From: Vibrio navarrensis
Lineage (GTDB): Bacteria; Pseudomonadota; Gammaproteobacteria; Enterobacterales; Vibrionaceae
Assembly: GCF_000764325.1 (NCBI RefSeq)
Contig: NZ_JMCG01000002.1
Span: 1,131,133-1,195,132 of the forward strand
Length of the DNA: 64,000 bases
Direction: 5' to 3'
Shown: positions 28,015 through 41,383 of the stretch, in pieces
Layout: the number at the start of each line of letters is the position of its first letter
How positions within the stretch are numbered: the stretch's first letter is position 1
Position numbers and translations under genes: made by a program
Notes under the pieces: generated by a model
The model's input: only the letters and a program-made list of their open reading frames with translations
What the model was told of the DNA's origin: nothing
The model's database searches: none

Positions 28015-28033
28015 AAGATTTGAGGATGATGAG

Positions 28034-29320
28034 ATGAATGTATTGATTATTGGCTCAGGTGGTCGTGAACATGCTCTGGGCTGGAAAGTGGCACAAAATC
28101 CCAATGTCACCACGGTGTTTGTTGCACCGGGAAATGCGGGAACAGCGCTGGAGCCTAAGTTAGAAAACGTCAATATCGCTGTCGAAGACATCGAAGGCTT
28201 AGTCGCGTTTGCTCAAGAGAAAGCGATTGAACTCACCATCGTTGGCCCTGAAGCGCCACTGGTGATTGGTGTCGTCGATGCGTTTCGCCAAGCGGGCTTA
28301 CCTATTTTTGGCCCAACTCAAGCAGCGGCGCAGCTTGAAGGTTCAAAAGCTTTTACCAAGGATTTCTTGGCTCGCCATCAAATCCCTACCGCTGCCTACG
28401 CCAACTTTACGGAGATCGAGCCAGCACTGGCTTACGTCCGTGAACAAGGCGCGCCAATCGTCGTGAAAGCCGATGGCCTTGCAGCAGGCAAAGGGGTGAT
28501 TGTCGCCATGACCCTGCAAGAAGCCGAAGACGCGATTCAAGACATGCTGGCAGGCAACGCTTTTGGTGAAGCGGGCAGCCGCGTGGTGATCGAAGAGTTC
28601 CTTGATGGCGAAGAGGCCAGCTTTATCGTCATGGTAGATGGCGAAAACGTCCTGCCAATGGCCACCAGCCAAGACCACAAACGCGTCGGCGATAAAGACA
28701 CAGGTCCAAACACTGGCGGCATGGGCGCGTACTCGCCAGCGCCAGTGGTAACACCAGAGATTCATGATCGGGTTATGCAGGAAGTGATCTATCCAACCGT
28801 GCGTGGTATGGCCGCGGAAGGCAACCCATACACCGGCTTCCTCTACGCGGGTTTGATGATCGACAAAGATGGCACACCTAAGGTGATCGAGTACAACTGC
28901 CGTTTTGGTGATCCTGAAACGCAACCAATCATGATGCGCATGCAATCGGATCTGGTTGAACTTTGTCTGGCCGCGATCGAGCAGAAACTCGACCAAGTTG
29001 AATCAAAATGGGACCCGCGCGCTTCTATCGGTATCGTCCTCGCTGCGGGCGGTTACCCGGGCGATTATGCCAAAGGCGATGTCATTTCAGGCCTACCGAC
29101 AGACGAAGTCGAAGGGCAGAAAGTGTTCCACGCCGGCACCACCGACAAAGAAGGCCATGTGGTGACCAATGGTGGCCGCGTATTGTGTGCCACTGCCTTA
29201 GGTCACAGTGTCTTTGAAGCGCAGCAACGCGCTTATGCACTGGCCAAACAGATCAGCTGGGATGGCATGTTCCATCGCTACGATATTGGTTATCGCGCGA
29301 TTGCTCGCGAACAGCAGTAA
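28034..29320 (+). CDS. purD: Phosphoribosylamine-glycine ligase (GAR synthetase)
   Basis: This 428-residue ATP-grasp enzyme makes GAR from phosphoribosylamine, glycine and ATP in step 2 of purine synthesis. Motifs include the N-terminal MNVLIIGSGGREHALGWK, IVVKADGLAAGKGVIVA (ATP-grasp loop), SQDHKRVGDKDTGPNTGGMG and GFLYAGLMIDKDGTPKVIEY. I started it at ATG 28034, preceded by TGAGGATGATGAG; the longer ORF from 27989 reads through the intercistronic hairpin. The arrangement purH-purD near yjaH-hupA is shared with E. coli. Confidence 0.97.
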   Translation: MNVLIIGSGGREHALGWKVAQNPNVTTVFVAPGNAGTALEPKLENVNIAVEDIEGLVAFAQEKAIELTIVGPEAPLVIGVVDAFRQAGLPIFGPTQAAAQLEGSKAFTKDFLARHQIPTAAYANFTEIEPALAYVREQGAPIVVKADGLAAGKGVIVAMTLQEAEDAIQDMLAGNAFGEAGSRVVIEEFLDGEEASFIVMVDGENVLPMATSQDHKRVGDKDTGPNTGGMGAYSPAPVVTPEIHDRVMQEVIYPTVRGMAAEGNPYTGFLYAGLMIDKDGTPKVIEYNCRFGDPETQPIMMRMQSDLVELCLAAIEQKLDQVESKWDPRASIGIVLAAGGYPGDYAKGDVISGLPTDEVEGQKVFHAGTTDKEGHVVTNGGRVLCATALGHSVFEAQQRAYALAKQISWDGMFHRYDIGYRAIAREQQ

Positions 29321-29334
29321 CCGATGAGATAGAC

Positions 29335-29363
29335 AAAAGGCGCTGAATCAGCGCCTTTTTTTT
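29335..29363. terminator. Bidirectional terminator after purHD
   Basis: AAAAGGCGCT/AGCGCCTTTT (29335-29344 and 29350-29359) has a 5-nt loop and T runs on both strands. It lies between convergent purD and the DUF1481 gene and just touches the latter's stop codon region. Confidence 0.88.
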
Positions 29364-30063
29364 ATCTTTGTTCGTCTTCAATCAGCACCGGGCGGGCGAC
29401 ACAATCTCGGTCGTCGTCATCTAACAAAAGTAACGTGTCGACTTCCAAACGCTTGGACGATTTTTTCCCGAGAAAGGCAACGTAGCTATCAACGCTCGCC
29501 AAGCGGTTAATCACAAACCCGGGCAGCGTTTGGTTAAACTCGAGGGTAGAAAACTCTTCACCCGTACAGGTTTCGAAGGTTTCGCCATCCCAGTAACCTT
29601 GGATCAGTTCCAAACCATCACGCGACTGCTGCTTGCTTTTTTTCACCAGCATATCGGCTTCCGATTGATAGCGTTGCAATTGATCCGCCTGAATCGGCAG
29701 CACCTTGCTATTGAGACGAAATTGTTGGTACACCGCTTCGCCATCAACATTAAAACGAACGTGGATTCGATAAGGCACCAAGCCCAGCTTGTTATCCCGC
29801 TGTTCACCTTGTCGAATCAACTCTCTAAGCGTACCTTCATCCCAGCGATACTCACTTTGATACCAGCCATATTCACCCACTAAGACAAAATCAGACGCTT
29901 TTTGTGGCCCAGAAAGTTTTTCGGTCACCCAATAAAAACTGGTCGCATCGCCCATCATCTGTCCACCAGTGAACTCGGTAAACTGCTCAAGGGTCGGTCG
30001 GGAGGGGGAAGAACAGCCAGCCAGCAGAACGCAAGCGGTACAAGTAAGAAGTAATTTTTTCAT
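29362..30063 (-). CDS. DUF1481 lipoprotein (YjaH-like)
   Basis: This 233-residue exported lipoprotein has the signal peptide MKKLLLTCTACVLLAGC with lipobox LAGC (Cys17), so it is lipid-anchored. The rest is DUF1481-like, with FVLVGEYGWYQSEYRWDEGT and the late QTLPGFVINRLASVDSYVAF. In E. coli the homologue yjaH lies directly after hupA, exactly as here (48 bp downstream of hupA), and its function is unknown. Two further cysteines (TCTGEE, DRDCVA) could form a disulphide in the periplasm. Outer-membrane sorting is suggested by Ser at +2. Confidence 0.82.
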   Translation of the reverse strand: MKKLLLTCTACVLLAGCSSPSRPTLEQFTEFTGGQMMGDATSFYWVTEKLSGPQKASDFVLVGEYGWYQSEYRWDEGTLRELIRQGEQRDNKLGLVPYRIHVRFNVDGEAVYQQFRLNSKVLPIQADQLQRYQSEADMLVKKSKQQSRDGLELIQGYWDGETFETCTGEEFSTLEFNQTLPGFVINRLASVDSYVAFLGKKSSKRLEVDTLLLLDDDDRDCVARPVLIEDEQR

Positions 30064-30111
30064 TTTTGTAAAAGAATGGCGCCGAAAAGGATTCCCCGGC
30101 GCCTCACTGAA

Positions 30112-30384
30112 TTAGTTTACTGATTCTTTCAGTGCTTTGCCTGCCACGAACGCTGGCACATTTGCTGCTGCGATTTGGATCTCAGCACCTGTTTTTGGGT
30201 TACGGCCAGTACGCGCGGCACGGTGGTTCACTTTGAATGTACCAAAACCAATTAGTTGAACTTGGTCACCCTCTTTCAGAGCGCCTTCTACGCCTTCCAG
30301 AGTAGCTTCAAGAGCAGCTTTTGCTTGTGCTTTAGATAGGTCTGCTTTCTCTGCGATAAAGTCGATTAATTGGGTCTTGTTCAT
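30112..30384 (-). CDS. hupA: DNA-binding protein HU-alpha
   Basis: This 90-residue histone-like nucleoid protein binds and bends DNA without strong sequence preference, as HU-alpha2 or with HU-beta. The sequence is canonical: [20 protein letters not shown] at the start, [20 protein letters not shown] in the DNA-binding arm, and ending [10 protein letters not shown]. The ATG is preceded by GAAGGGAAACCTA. It is followed by the DUF1481 gene as in E. coli hupA-yjaH. Confidence 0.98.
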   Translation of the reverse strand: MNKTQLIDFIAEKADLSKAQAKAALEATLEGVEGALKEGDQVQLIGFGTFKVNHRAARTGRNPKTGAEIQIAAANVPAFVAGKALKESVN

Positions 30385-30648
30385 TAGGTTTCCCTTCTCA
30401 TAGGTTATCGAATTGGTCTCACTCTAAAGCATAAAGGCCCCATCTGGCAAAGGTTTGTCGTGTTTCTTTCGCTCTAGTGAATTACTTTTAGCCACATTCT
30501 GAGTAATAACTCACAAATTGTTACCGATTGATAGCAGAATTCCCTTGGTTTTCCTCTGCGAAGCACCTATTTATAAGGGGTGAATGGGGATCTTGACGTA
30601 TACTCTTCCCTCGTGTCACAACACTCTGTTTTTCTATCAAGGGCAATC

Positions 30649-31740
30649 ATGCTACTGCTTACTATCTACATCTCTATCGCTATCGGTATTTCCTTTATCT
30701 GTTCGGTATTGGAGGCGGTGTTACTGAGTATCAGCCCGAGCTATATCGCACAGTTGAAACAGCAGGCACACCCTGCTGCAGAGCCATTGGCTAAGCTTAA
30801 AGCGGATATCGACCGTCCGCTGGCCTCGATCCTCACCCTCAATACCATCGCGCATACCATAGGCGCGGCAACCGCAGGTGCACAGGCCGCCGTGGTGTTT
30901 GGCAGTGAGTGGCTTGGCGTGTTTTCCGGCGTGCTGACGTTGGGTATTTTGGTGCTGTCGGAAATCGTGCCCAAAACCATCGGTGCGACTTACTGGCGAC
31001 AGCTCGCCCCGAGCGCGGCAACCACACTGCGCTGGATGGTGTGGGCACTCACGCCGTTTGTGTGGTTCTCTGAACAGATCACGAAAAGGTTGGCGCGCAA
31101 TCACGAGATGCCAAAAATGCGTGATGAACTGTCGGCCATGGCGATCCTCGCACGTGAAAGTGGCGAGTTTGCGGAAGGTGAATCGAAGATCCTCAGCAAC
31201 TTACTGGGCATCCAGAACGTGGCCGTGACTCAGGTGATGACGCCTCGCCCGGTGGTGTTTCGTGTCGAAGCAACCACCACGATTAATGAGTTTCTTGCCG
31301 AACACAAAGAGACACCGTTCTCTCGCCCGCTGGTTTACAGCGAGCAGAAAGACAACATCATCGGTTTTGTGCACCGTTTGGAGCTGTTTAAACTGCAACA
31401 AGCAGGACAAGGCGAAAAGCAGTTGGGCGCGGTGATGCGACCCATTCACGTGATACTTAATAATATGCCACTGCCGAAAGTGTTTGACCAAATGATGGCA
31501 AAACGTCTGCAACTGGCCATCGTGGTGGATGAATATGGCACAGTGCAAGGCCTAGTGACACTGGAAGATATTTTCGAGTACTTGCTTGGTGAGGAGATCA
31601 TCGACGAAGCGGACAAAAGCAGCGACATGCAGCAGTTGGCGTATCAGCGTTGGGAGCGCTGGAAAACCAAACACGGCATGATTGAAAGCCGTGACGATGA
31701 AGATGAAGAGGTAAACCTCGAAAAAATCAGATCGCGCTAA
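30649..31740 (+). CDS. CNNM/DUF21 membrane protein with CBS pair
   Basis: This 363-residue inner-membrane protein has a DUF21/CNNM domain of three to four membrane segments in about residues 1-150 (LLLTIYISIAIGISFICSVL, VFSGVLTLGILVLSEIVPKT). A CBS pair follows at about 190-310 (VTQVMTPRPVVFRVEATTTI, LAIVVDEYGTVQGLVTLEDI). It lacks the C-terminal CorC/HlyC domain seen in longer relatives and ends in an acidic tail. Members of the family are linked to Mg2+/Co2+ transport; the old name hemolysin is not supported. I chose ATG 30649 because AAGGG lies 6 nt upstream; the longer ORF from 30580 has no good site. Confidence 0.87.
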   Translation: MLLLTIYISIAIGISFICSVLEAVLLSISPSYIAQLKQQAHPAAEPLAKLKADIDRPLASILTLNTIAHTIGAATAGAQAAVVFGSEWLGVFSGVLTLGILVLSEIVPKTIGATYWRQLAPSAATTLRWMVWALTPFVWFSEQITKRLARNHEMPKMRDELSAMAILARESGEFAEGESKILSNLLGIQNVAVTQVMTPRPVVFRVEATTTINEFLAEHKETPFSRPLVYSEQKDNIIGFVHRLELFKLQQAGQGEKQLGAVMRPIHVILNNMPLPKVFDQMMAKRLQLAIVVDEYGTVQGLVTLEDIFEYLLGEEIIDEADKSSDMQQLAYQRWERWKTKHGMIESRDDEDEEVNLEKIRSR

Positions 31741-31749
31741 GCAGACAGC

Positions 31750-31774
31750 AAAAAGGCTCCGATGGAGCCTTTTT
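31750..31774. terminator. Bidirectional terminator between CNNM gene and yjaG
   Basis: The perfect 11-bp stem AAAAAGGCTCC/GGAGCCTTTTT with a 3-nt loop lies between convergent genes. Confidence 0.88.
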
Positions 31775-31785
31775 TACTTTTCCGC

Positions 31786-32373
31786 TTACAGTTCGATACC
31801 GATGTTGCTCACGGGCTCATCTCGGAGCTCTTGGCGTAAATCTTTGATCAGATCGATATCGCGCTCTTGTGCTTCACGCAACGGACGGAAAATCGCCCAC
31901 TGAACATCCCACTCGGCACAAACCGCTTCATTGGCTTTCTGATTGTCATTGGTGATCGGCTCACTGCCTTGCGCTTGCTCTAAATCCGCCACGGTTTGCA
32001 CCGATTGTTGGCTAATTTTGATCATCGAATCGAACAGATAGTCGCGATCCAACAAACCATGCAATAAAGTAGAGAGTGCCTGACACGCATCCATCGCAGG
32101 ATAGACCGCATAAAGATCAAACTCTTCAGCGCTAGGGAACAACTCTTCCAACTTCTCAAGTTGACGCTCAAAATTCACTTTGGCATTTTTCACCGTGAGA
32201 ATTTCCCATACACTATCTAAAATGTTGCGATAGTTGCGGGGCTCAGCAAAGCCAGTGTTGTCACAAAACATGGCGTAGTTGGGGTACATTCGTTCACACA
32301 AACACACCATAAAGGTGATTTGTTGCCAAGGTTCCAGTTTTTCTAAACGAACCTGAAGTGGATTTTGTAGCAT
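31786..32373 (-). CDS. yjaG: DUF416 family protein YjaG
   Basis: This 195-residue cytoplasmic protein is closely similar to E. coli YjaG: MLQNPLQVRLEKLEPWQQIT, FMVCLCERMYPNYAMFCDNT, AEEFDLYAVYPAMDACQALS and the C-terminal DEPVSNIGIEL. Function is unknown in all members. I used ATG 32373, which matches the MLQNP start of E. coli, rather than the GTG at 32379. In E. coli yjaG lies beside hupA; here the CNNM gene is inserted between them in the opposite orientation. Confidence 0.9.
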   Translation of the reverse strand: MLQNPLQVRLEKLEPWQQITFMVCLCERMYPNYAMFCDNTGFAEPRNYRNILDSVWEILTVKNAKVNFERQLEKLEELFPSAEEFDLYAVYPAMDACQALSTLLHGLLDRDYLFDSMIKISQQSVQTVADLEQAQGSEPITNDNQKANEAVCAEWDVQWAIFRPLREAQERDIDLIKDLRQELRDEPVSNIGIEL

Positions 32374-32438
32374 AGTCACTCAATCATTGCGGAAAAAGAC
32401 AGCGGAAGTGTACTTGATTCGCCAACGGGAAAAAAGTT

Positions 32439-33365
32439 ATGCATCATTCAGAGCACAAGATTTTCATCCTCACTGAAGAGAACCAGAGCTATCACGACCT
32501 GCTCTTGAGCCATTCCCTCCCGGAATTGACGATCACCCAAGACCCCGCTGAGGCAGATATCGTGTTAGCCGCCCCGCCGAAAATCGCCGATAAGCTCGAT
32601 CAATTCCCTAAATTGCAATGGCTGCAATCGACCTATGCCGGGGTCAACGCACTGATGCCATCCGGCCTGCGTCGTGACTACACGCTTACCAATGTGCGTG
32701 GCATTTTTGGCCCGCTGATCGCAGAATATGTGCTGGGTTATAGCATTGCTCACTGGCGCCACTTGCCGCTCTACGCGCAACAGCAGCAGCAACGCCAGTG
32801 GCAACCGCACCTCTACACCTCTTTGCAAGGCAAACGGGTGGTCATTTTGGGTACGGGCAGCATTGGTAACCATCTTGCACACGTCTGCTCCGCGATGGGG
32901 CTGCACACCATGGGCATAAACCGCACCGGTATTCCACCGACGGGCAGCCATTTTCATCAGACCTATCACATCAATGAATTGGCCGCGGCGTTAACGCAAG
33001 CAGACATCGTCGTCAACACGCTTCCCAGCACCGAGCAGACAAAACATTTACTCAACCAAGCCAGTTTGAGCCACTGCCGCCAAGTCTTGCTGTTTAACGT
33101 TGGCCGTGGTGATGTATTGGATAATGCGGCACTGCTGCTGGCACTCAAGAACCGTTGGGTTGAGCACGCCTTTTTGGATGTGTTTGAGCAAGAGCCGCTG
33201 CCAAACGATCATCCATTTTGGGGGTTAAAACAAATCACCATCACACCACACATTGCAGCCTTGAGCTTTGCAGAACAAGTGGTAGAGATTTTTGCCGAGA
33301 ATTACCAACGCTGGATTGAGGGCTACCCACTCAACTACCAAGTCAGCTTCGCCAAGGGCTATTAA
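32439..33365 (+). CDS. D-2-hydroxyacid dehydrogenase family protein
   Basis: This 308-residue NAD(P)-dependent oxidoreductase belongs to the D-isomer 2-hydroxyacid dehydrogenase family, probably a glyoxylate/hydroxypyruvate reductase-like member. The dinucleotide fold is marked by VVILGTGSIGNHLA. Catalytic residues appear in order as Arg in LFNVGRGDVLDN, Glu in FLDVFEQEPLP and His in ITITPHIAALSF. The ATG at 32439 is preceded by GGGAAAAAAGTT. It is followed 3 bp later by the UDG-family gene, so both are probably one operon. The real substrate cannot be deduced. Confidence 0.87.
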   Translation: MHHSEHKIFILTEENQSYHDLLLSHSLPELTITQDPAEADIVLAAPPKIADKLDQFPKLQWLQSTYAGVNALMPSGLRRDYTLTNVRGIFGPLIAEYVLGYSIAHWRHLPLYAQQQQQRQWQPHLYTSLQGKRVVILGTGSIGNHLAHVCSAMGLHTMGINRTGIPPTGSHFHQTYHINELAAALTQADIVVNTLPSTEQTKHLLNQASLSHCRQVLLFNVGRGDVLDNAALLLALKNRWVEHAFLDVFEQEPLPNDHPFWGLKQITITPHIAALSFAEQVVEIFAENYQRWIEGYPLNYQVSFAKGY

Positions 33366-33368
33366 GCT

Positions 33369-33941
33369 GTGGCTCTCGATACTTTATTAAGGCAGATCCG
33401 AGCCTGCCAAGTGTGTGCCTCCGCCTTGCCGCTAGGTGCTAACCCTGTGGTTCAAGCTCACTCAGAGGCGAAGATTTTGATCATCGGACAGGCGCCCGGG
33501 ACCAAAGTGCATCAAACCTCCATACCTTGGAACGATGCCAGCGGCAATCGTTTAAGAGAGTGGCTCGACCTCGACAAAACCACCTTTTATGACCCCAAAC
33601 AGGTGGCCATTATGCCAATGGGCTTTTGCTATCCCGGTCGCGGGCAATCGGGCGATCTTCCGCCACGGAAAGAATGCGCGCCCCTATGGCATGAGGCGCT
33701 GCTCAAGCACTTAGCCAATATTGAACTGACGCTACTGATTGGCCAGTACGCACAAAACTACTATTTAACTGACAAACCCAAAACGCTGACAGAAACGGTT
33801 CAACGCTGGCAAGACTGGCTGCCCACCTATCTGCCGCTACCGCATCCGTCCCCAAGAAACACGCTGTGGCTGCGTAATAATCCTTGGTTTGAAGAGCAAA
33901 CCGTGGCCTATATCCGCCAACGCGTACACCAACTGCTGTGA
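33369..33941 (+). CDS. Uracil-DNA glycosylase superfamily protein
   Basis: This 190-residue protein has the UDG fold. The N-terminal motif ILIIGQAPGTKVHQTSIPWN corresponds to the catalytic GQAPG water-activating loop, followed by DASGNRLREWL; LLIGQYAQNYYL and the C-terminal LPLPHPSPRNTLWLRNNPWF supply the DNA-intercalating HPSP loop. It lacks the four-Cys Fe-S set of family 4 and 5 enzymes (only two Cys near the N terminus). It is therefore annotated only to superfamily. It starts at GTG 33369, three bases after the dehydrogenase stop, suggesting coupling. The uracil-excision activity is inferred. Confidence 0.8.
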   Translation: MALDTLLRQIRACQVCASALPLGANPVVQAHSEAKILIIGQAPGTKVHQTSIPWNDASGNRLREWLDLDKTTFYDPKQVAIMPMGFCYPGRGQSGDLPPRKECAPLWHEALLKHLANIELTLLIGQYAQNYYLTDKPKTLTETVQRWQDWLPTYLPLPHPSPRNTLWLRNNPWFEEQTVAYIRQRVHQLL

Positions 33942-34013
33942 TACAAACGTCTGGTTAAAGAGCTTTAGGCTCATGGCAAACCCAAAACCCTTGCAAGCCC
34001 AATCACTGAGCAT

Positions 34014-34040
34014 AAAAAAACCAGCCGAGGCTGGTTTTTT
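34014..34040. terminator. Bidirectional terminator between UDG-family gene and hemE
   Basis: AAAAAACCAGCC/GGCTGGTTTTTT with a 2-nt loop lies between the convergent UDG-family gene and hemE. Confidence 0.88.
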
Positions 34041-34052
34041 CACATCATCACG

Positions 34053-35120
34053 TTATTGATGGTAGGGCTTGGAGAGCTCATGCACGGCGTCAACAAACAC
34101 GCCTGCGTTTTCTGGTGGAACGTCAAGATGAATGCCGTGCCCCAAGTTAAACACGTGCCCGGTTCCACCTTGGCCAAATCCTTCAAGAATGGTCGCCACC
34201 TCTTCACGGATACGATCATGCGGCGCATACAACATGGAGGGGTCCATATTACCTTGCAAGGCCACTTTATCTCCCACGCGCGCTTTAGCATCGGCAATGT
34301 TGATGGTCCAATCAAGGCCCACAGCGTCACAACCTGTTGCGGCTATTTGCTCCAGCCACATGCCGCCGTTCTTGGTGAACAGGGTGACCGGCACTCGGCG
34401 ACCGTCATTTTCACGTATCAGCCCATCAACGATTTTATGCATGTACTGCAGCGAGAATAGGTTGTAGTCACGCGGAGTCAACACGCCACCCCAAGTGTCA
34501 AACACCATCACCGATTGCGCACCAGCTTTGATCTGCGCGTTGAGGTACTCGATAACGCTATCGGCGAGTTTATCGAGCAGCAGGTGCAGCGTTTGCGGCT
34601 CGGCGTACATCATCTTTTTGATCTTAGTGAAGGCTTTCGAGCTGCCCCCTTCAACCATGTAGGTTGCCAGTGTCCACGGGCTGCCTGAGAAACCGATCAA
34701 CGGCACTTCGCCTTGCAGATCTTTGCGGATTTGGCGCACGGCATTCATGACGTATTGCAGTTCACCTTCTGGATCGGGCAGGCCTATCTTATCCACGTCC
34801 GCTTTGCAGGTTATCGGCTTATCGAATACCGGGCCTTCGCCCGCCGAGAAACGCAAACCCAGCCCCATGGCATCTGGAATAGTCAAAATGTCCGAAAAAA
34901 GAATGGCCGCATCAAGAGGAAAACGGCGCAGCGGCTGGAGTGTCACTTCTGAGGCCAACTCAGCGTTGCGGCATAAAGACATAAAATCGCCAGCTTGAGC
35001 ACGAGTCGCGCGATACTCAGGTAAATAGCGACCAGCCTGACGCATCATCCATACTGGGGTGCAATCCACTGGCTGCTTGAGCAAAGCACGTAGATAGCGG
35101 TCATTTTTTAATTCAGTCAT
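34053..35120 (-). CDS. hemE: Uroporphyrinogen decarboxylase
   Basis: This 355-residue cytosolic enzyme removes four carboxyl groups from uroporphyrinogen III to give coproporphyrinogen III in haem synthesis. The hallmark N-terminal motif [20 protein letters not shown] is present, as are the substrate-site segment [20 protein letters not shown] and the later [20 protein letters not shown]. Length is normal. In E. coli hemE lies between nudC and yjaG/hupA as it does here, but nfi is absent and a divergent pair (dehydrogenase and UDG-like) has taken its place. Confidence 0.97.
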   Translation of the reverse strand: MTELKNDRYLRALLKQPVDCTPVWMMRQAGRYLPEYRATRAQAGDFMSLCRNAELASEVTLQPLRRFPLDAAILFSDILTIPDAMGLGLRFSAGEGPVFDKPITCKADVDKIGLPDPEGELQYVMNAVRQIRKDLQGEVPLIGFSGSPWTLATYMVEGGSSKAFTKIKKMMYAEPQTLHLLLDKLADSVIEYLNAQIKAGAQSVMVFDTWGGVLTPRDYNLFSLQYMHKIVDGLIRENDGRRVPVTLFTKNGGMWLEQIAATGCDAVGLDWTINIADAKARVGDKVALQGNMDPSMLYAPHDRIREEVATILEGFGQGGTGHVFNLGHGIHLDVPPENAGVFVDAVHELSKPYHQ

Positions 35121-35538
35121 TCCGTCTTTCCAGTTGTTAGGCTTTCTTATAAGGGCGACATTCTATCACTGATTTGAGAGAAAAAGCGGCATGCTTTGCG
35201 TCCTAGATCAAGTTATTAACGTTTAAATCAATGCTTAGTTTGCACCCAACCAGTAACAGTGTTAAAAATTTGTTCGCTAGCGAAAACTACAATTATAAAC
35301 CGAGCACTCAGTGCTTGGCATCTCATAACGACATCTTACTTACCCCCTCCCTCTCGGAGGGTTTTTTTTATTTAATTTCAAGAAATTAAACCAGTACACA
35401 CTGGCCAGAAGTGGCAAATAGGCCGCCACTTGACCGCCTTTGAATAGGTGATTTTTGCACCGCACTGCCATACTCGCAGAAGTAACCCCAAGCTAAGGTT
35501 GGCGTAATACACTTCACACCGATTGGAGTTTTCGTCCA
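35121..35538. other. hemE-nudC intergenic region, no protein gene
   Basis: This 418-bp gap lies between two minus-strand genes. It contains a plus-strand promoter-like pair and a strong plus-strand terminator (annotated separately as a candidate sRNA). A 7-bp stem AAGTGGC/GCCACTT (35409-35415 and 35425-35431) lacks a T run. The hemE promoter must lie within the first ~150 bp. Confidence 0.5.
35306..35369 (+). ncRNA. Candidate small RNA (~65 nt) between hemE and nudC
   Basis: A plus-strand promoter, TTGTTC (35270-35275) and TATAAA (35294-35299) with an 18-bp spacer, predicts a start near 35302-35306. The transcript would begin with a 5-bp hairpin AGCAC-TCA-GTGCT, continue with an unstructured stretch containing CTTACTTACC, and end in the terminator CCCTCC-CTCTC-GGAGGG plus eight T. 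No plus-strand ORF precedes this terminator, so it has no other obvious client. The architecture is that of an Hfq-dependent sRNA. I do not recognise a known family. Confidence 0.5.
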
Positions 35539-36324
35539 TCAAATGTCAGCGGCTATATCGAGCAGTGTTTGTTCGATTAACGCTCTAGCAATCGTGCCAA
35601 CAGGCGCGACCTCAGGCATAGTGCCTAGTCCAAACCACTGGGCATCACTGAGTTCGGAATAGTCGGGCTTTATCTCACCACCAGCATAATCGGCGAGAAA
35701 GGCCATCATCATACTTGAAGGAAATGCCCAAGGCTGGCTACCAAAGTAGCGAATATTGGTCACATCAATCCCGGTCTCTTCTTTTACTTCTCGCGCCACA
35801 CACTGCTCTAAGGTTTCACCCACTTCAAGGAAACCAGCAATCACAGTGTACATGCCATTGCGATGTCTAGGATGTTGTGCCAACAGAATCTCCTGTTGCT
35901 TGCGCACCGCAACGATAATGCAGGGAAAAATGCGGGGATAATGCAAAGTACGACAATCGGCACATTGCATCGCCAACTGATTGTGATTGAGATGGGTACG
36001 CCCGCCACACTGCGGACAAAAGCGGAGAGTTTGCGTCATGTGGCCGTACTGCACGGCTTTACTTATCAGCAGAAACAAGGCTTCGTCGAAGTGGAGGCAT
36101 TCACGCAGTGAGATCATCGGCAGACTCAGCTCAAGCTCTGCTTCATTGAGCCACATGACGTCATGTCCTTGATAGCTTCCTACTTTTATTGCCTTATCAC
36201 TGTCGAGCGAAAACTGGCTGGCTAAACCAAAAGGTAGAGCCCCATCTACCAGCCAAACTTCGCTGCCCGAGACTACACACCAGTAGCATACCCGGTTCTG
36301 TTTATTGTCGATGTCAGATAACAT
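35539..36324 (-). CDS. nudC: NAD(+) diphosphatase NudC (mRNA NAD-decapping enzyme)
   Basis: This 261-residue Nudix hydrolase cleaves NADH/NAD+ and removes NAD caps from RNA 5' ends. A four-Cys zinc ribbon is visible in [20 protein letters not shown] followed by CADC. The Nudix box is [20 protein letters not shown] followed by TG, and the NudC-specific [11 protein letters not shown] follows it. The N-terminal lobe is normal length. The order nudC-hemE is shared with E. coli, although here about 420 bp separate them instead of close operon spacing. Confidence 0.95.
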   Translation of the reverse strand: MLSDIDNKQNRVCYWCVVSGSEVWLVDGALPFGLASQFSLDSDKAIKVGSYQGHDVMWLNEAELELSLPMISLRECLHFDEALFLLISKAVQYGHMTQTLRFCPQCGGRTHLNHNQLAMQCADCRTLHYPRIFPCIIVAVRKQQEILLAQHPRHRNGMYTVIAGFLEVGETLEQCVAREVKEETGIDVTNIRYFGSQPWAFPSSMMMAFLADYAGGEIKPDYSELSDAQWFGLGTMPEVAPVGTIARALIEQTLLDIAADI

Positions 36325-36523
36325 TCTCGATCCTCACTGCTTGCAGTTCGTTCATTTTACTGGCAATCTAAATTCATACCAGAGTTTGTTATCACATTGA
36401 CATCTGGATATAAATTCTAGTAAGGACAATAGGTTGCATCTTCGAGATTGCTATGAAGATTGTGGCTTTACTAGGCAAAGGAAAAGATCACAGGTTCGGT
36501 GATCAGATCATGAGGGCATGGTC

Positions 36524-37012
36524 ATGCTAAAAAAATTCAAACAAACGCAAGAACAATGGGGCGGCTCCAGTGAAGTGATTGATCACTGGTTAGAGACCAG
36601 ACAATCGCTGATTGTGGAGTATTGCAAGCTTGCAGCTTTACAGCCTTGTATCAACAAGACGAATGTACTCGAACTTCCGACTCCCGACGAACTGCAGCAT
36701 TTCTGCCAAGAACTGGTGGATTACATCTCTGAAGGTCATTTTAAAGTCTACGATATGGTGATGAACAAGTGGCGTGCTACTGGCTTTGAAATCACGCAAG
36801 AGATCCATGACACTTATGCTCGCATCGTGCTAACCACCGATCCACTGCTCAACTTTACTGATCAATACGCCAGTGTCGATGAAGAAGATACGCTAGACCG
36901 TTTTGACAAAGATCTCTCTCGCTTGGGTGAAATACTGGAAATGCGTTTTGAAGTGGAAGATCAACTCATCCAGTTGATCGCTGACAGCCTGTCAGTCCCG
37001 CCAGGGGCTTGA
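36524..37012 (+). CDS. rsd: Anti-sigma-70 factor Rsd
   Basis: This 162-residue regulator of sigma D binds region 4 of RpoD and lowers housekeeping sigma activity in stationary phase. It is an Rsd/AlgQ-family helical protein: MLKKFKQTQEQWGGSSEVID, HWLETRQSLIVEYCKLAALQ, FCQELVDYISEGHFKVYDMV and a C-terminal FEVEDQLIQLIADSL. ATG 36524 is chosen over ATG 36518 because GAGGG then lies 7 nt upstream. It is divergent from nudC as in E. coli, and convergent with rpoC, separated by a shared terminator. Confidence 0.92.
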   Translation: MLKKFKQTQEQWGGSSEVIDHWLETRQSLIVEYCKLAALQPCINKTNVLELPTPDELQHFCQELVDYISEGHFKVYDMVMNKWRATGFEITQEIHDTYARIVLTTDPLLNFTDQYASVDEEDTLDRFDKDLSRLGEILEMRFEVEDQLIQLIADSLSVPPGA

Positions 37013-37067
37013 AGTACAGGCAACGAAAAACGATTGATTTAACAGTAACAACAGCAACAACAGCCAC

Positions 37068-37095
37068 AAAAAAGGCACCCGAAGGTGCCTTTTTG
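37068..37095. terminator. Bidirectional terminator for rsd and rpoBC
   Basis: The stem AAAAAGGCACC/GGTGCCTTTTT with a CGAA tetraloop lies 13 bp from the rpoC stop. It ends both the rsd transcript and the large rplJL-rpoBC transcript. A CAACAG-like low-complexity run (37041-37065) precedes it. Confidence 0.88.
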
Positions 37096-37107
37096 ATTTC
37101 TCAACGA

Positions 37108-41310
<4,203 letters not shown>

Positions 41311-41383
41311 AATCAGCTCCTGTAAGGAGTTAAAAGTAGCCTGCCTCTCGACAGACTACTTTCTACCAAATAACCCGGAAGGA

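Noticed and set aside
37041..37065. CAACAG-like low-complexity run before the rsd/rpoC terminator
   Set aside because: Short and imperfect; ordinary spacer sequence before a terminator.
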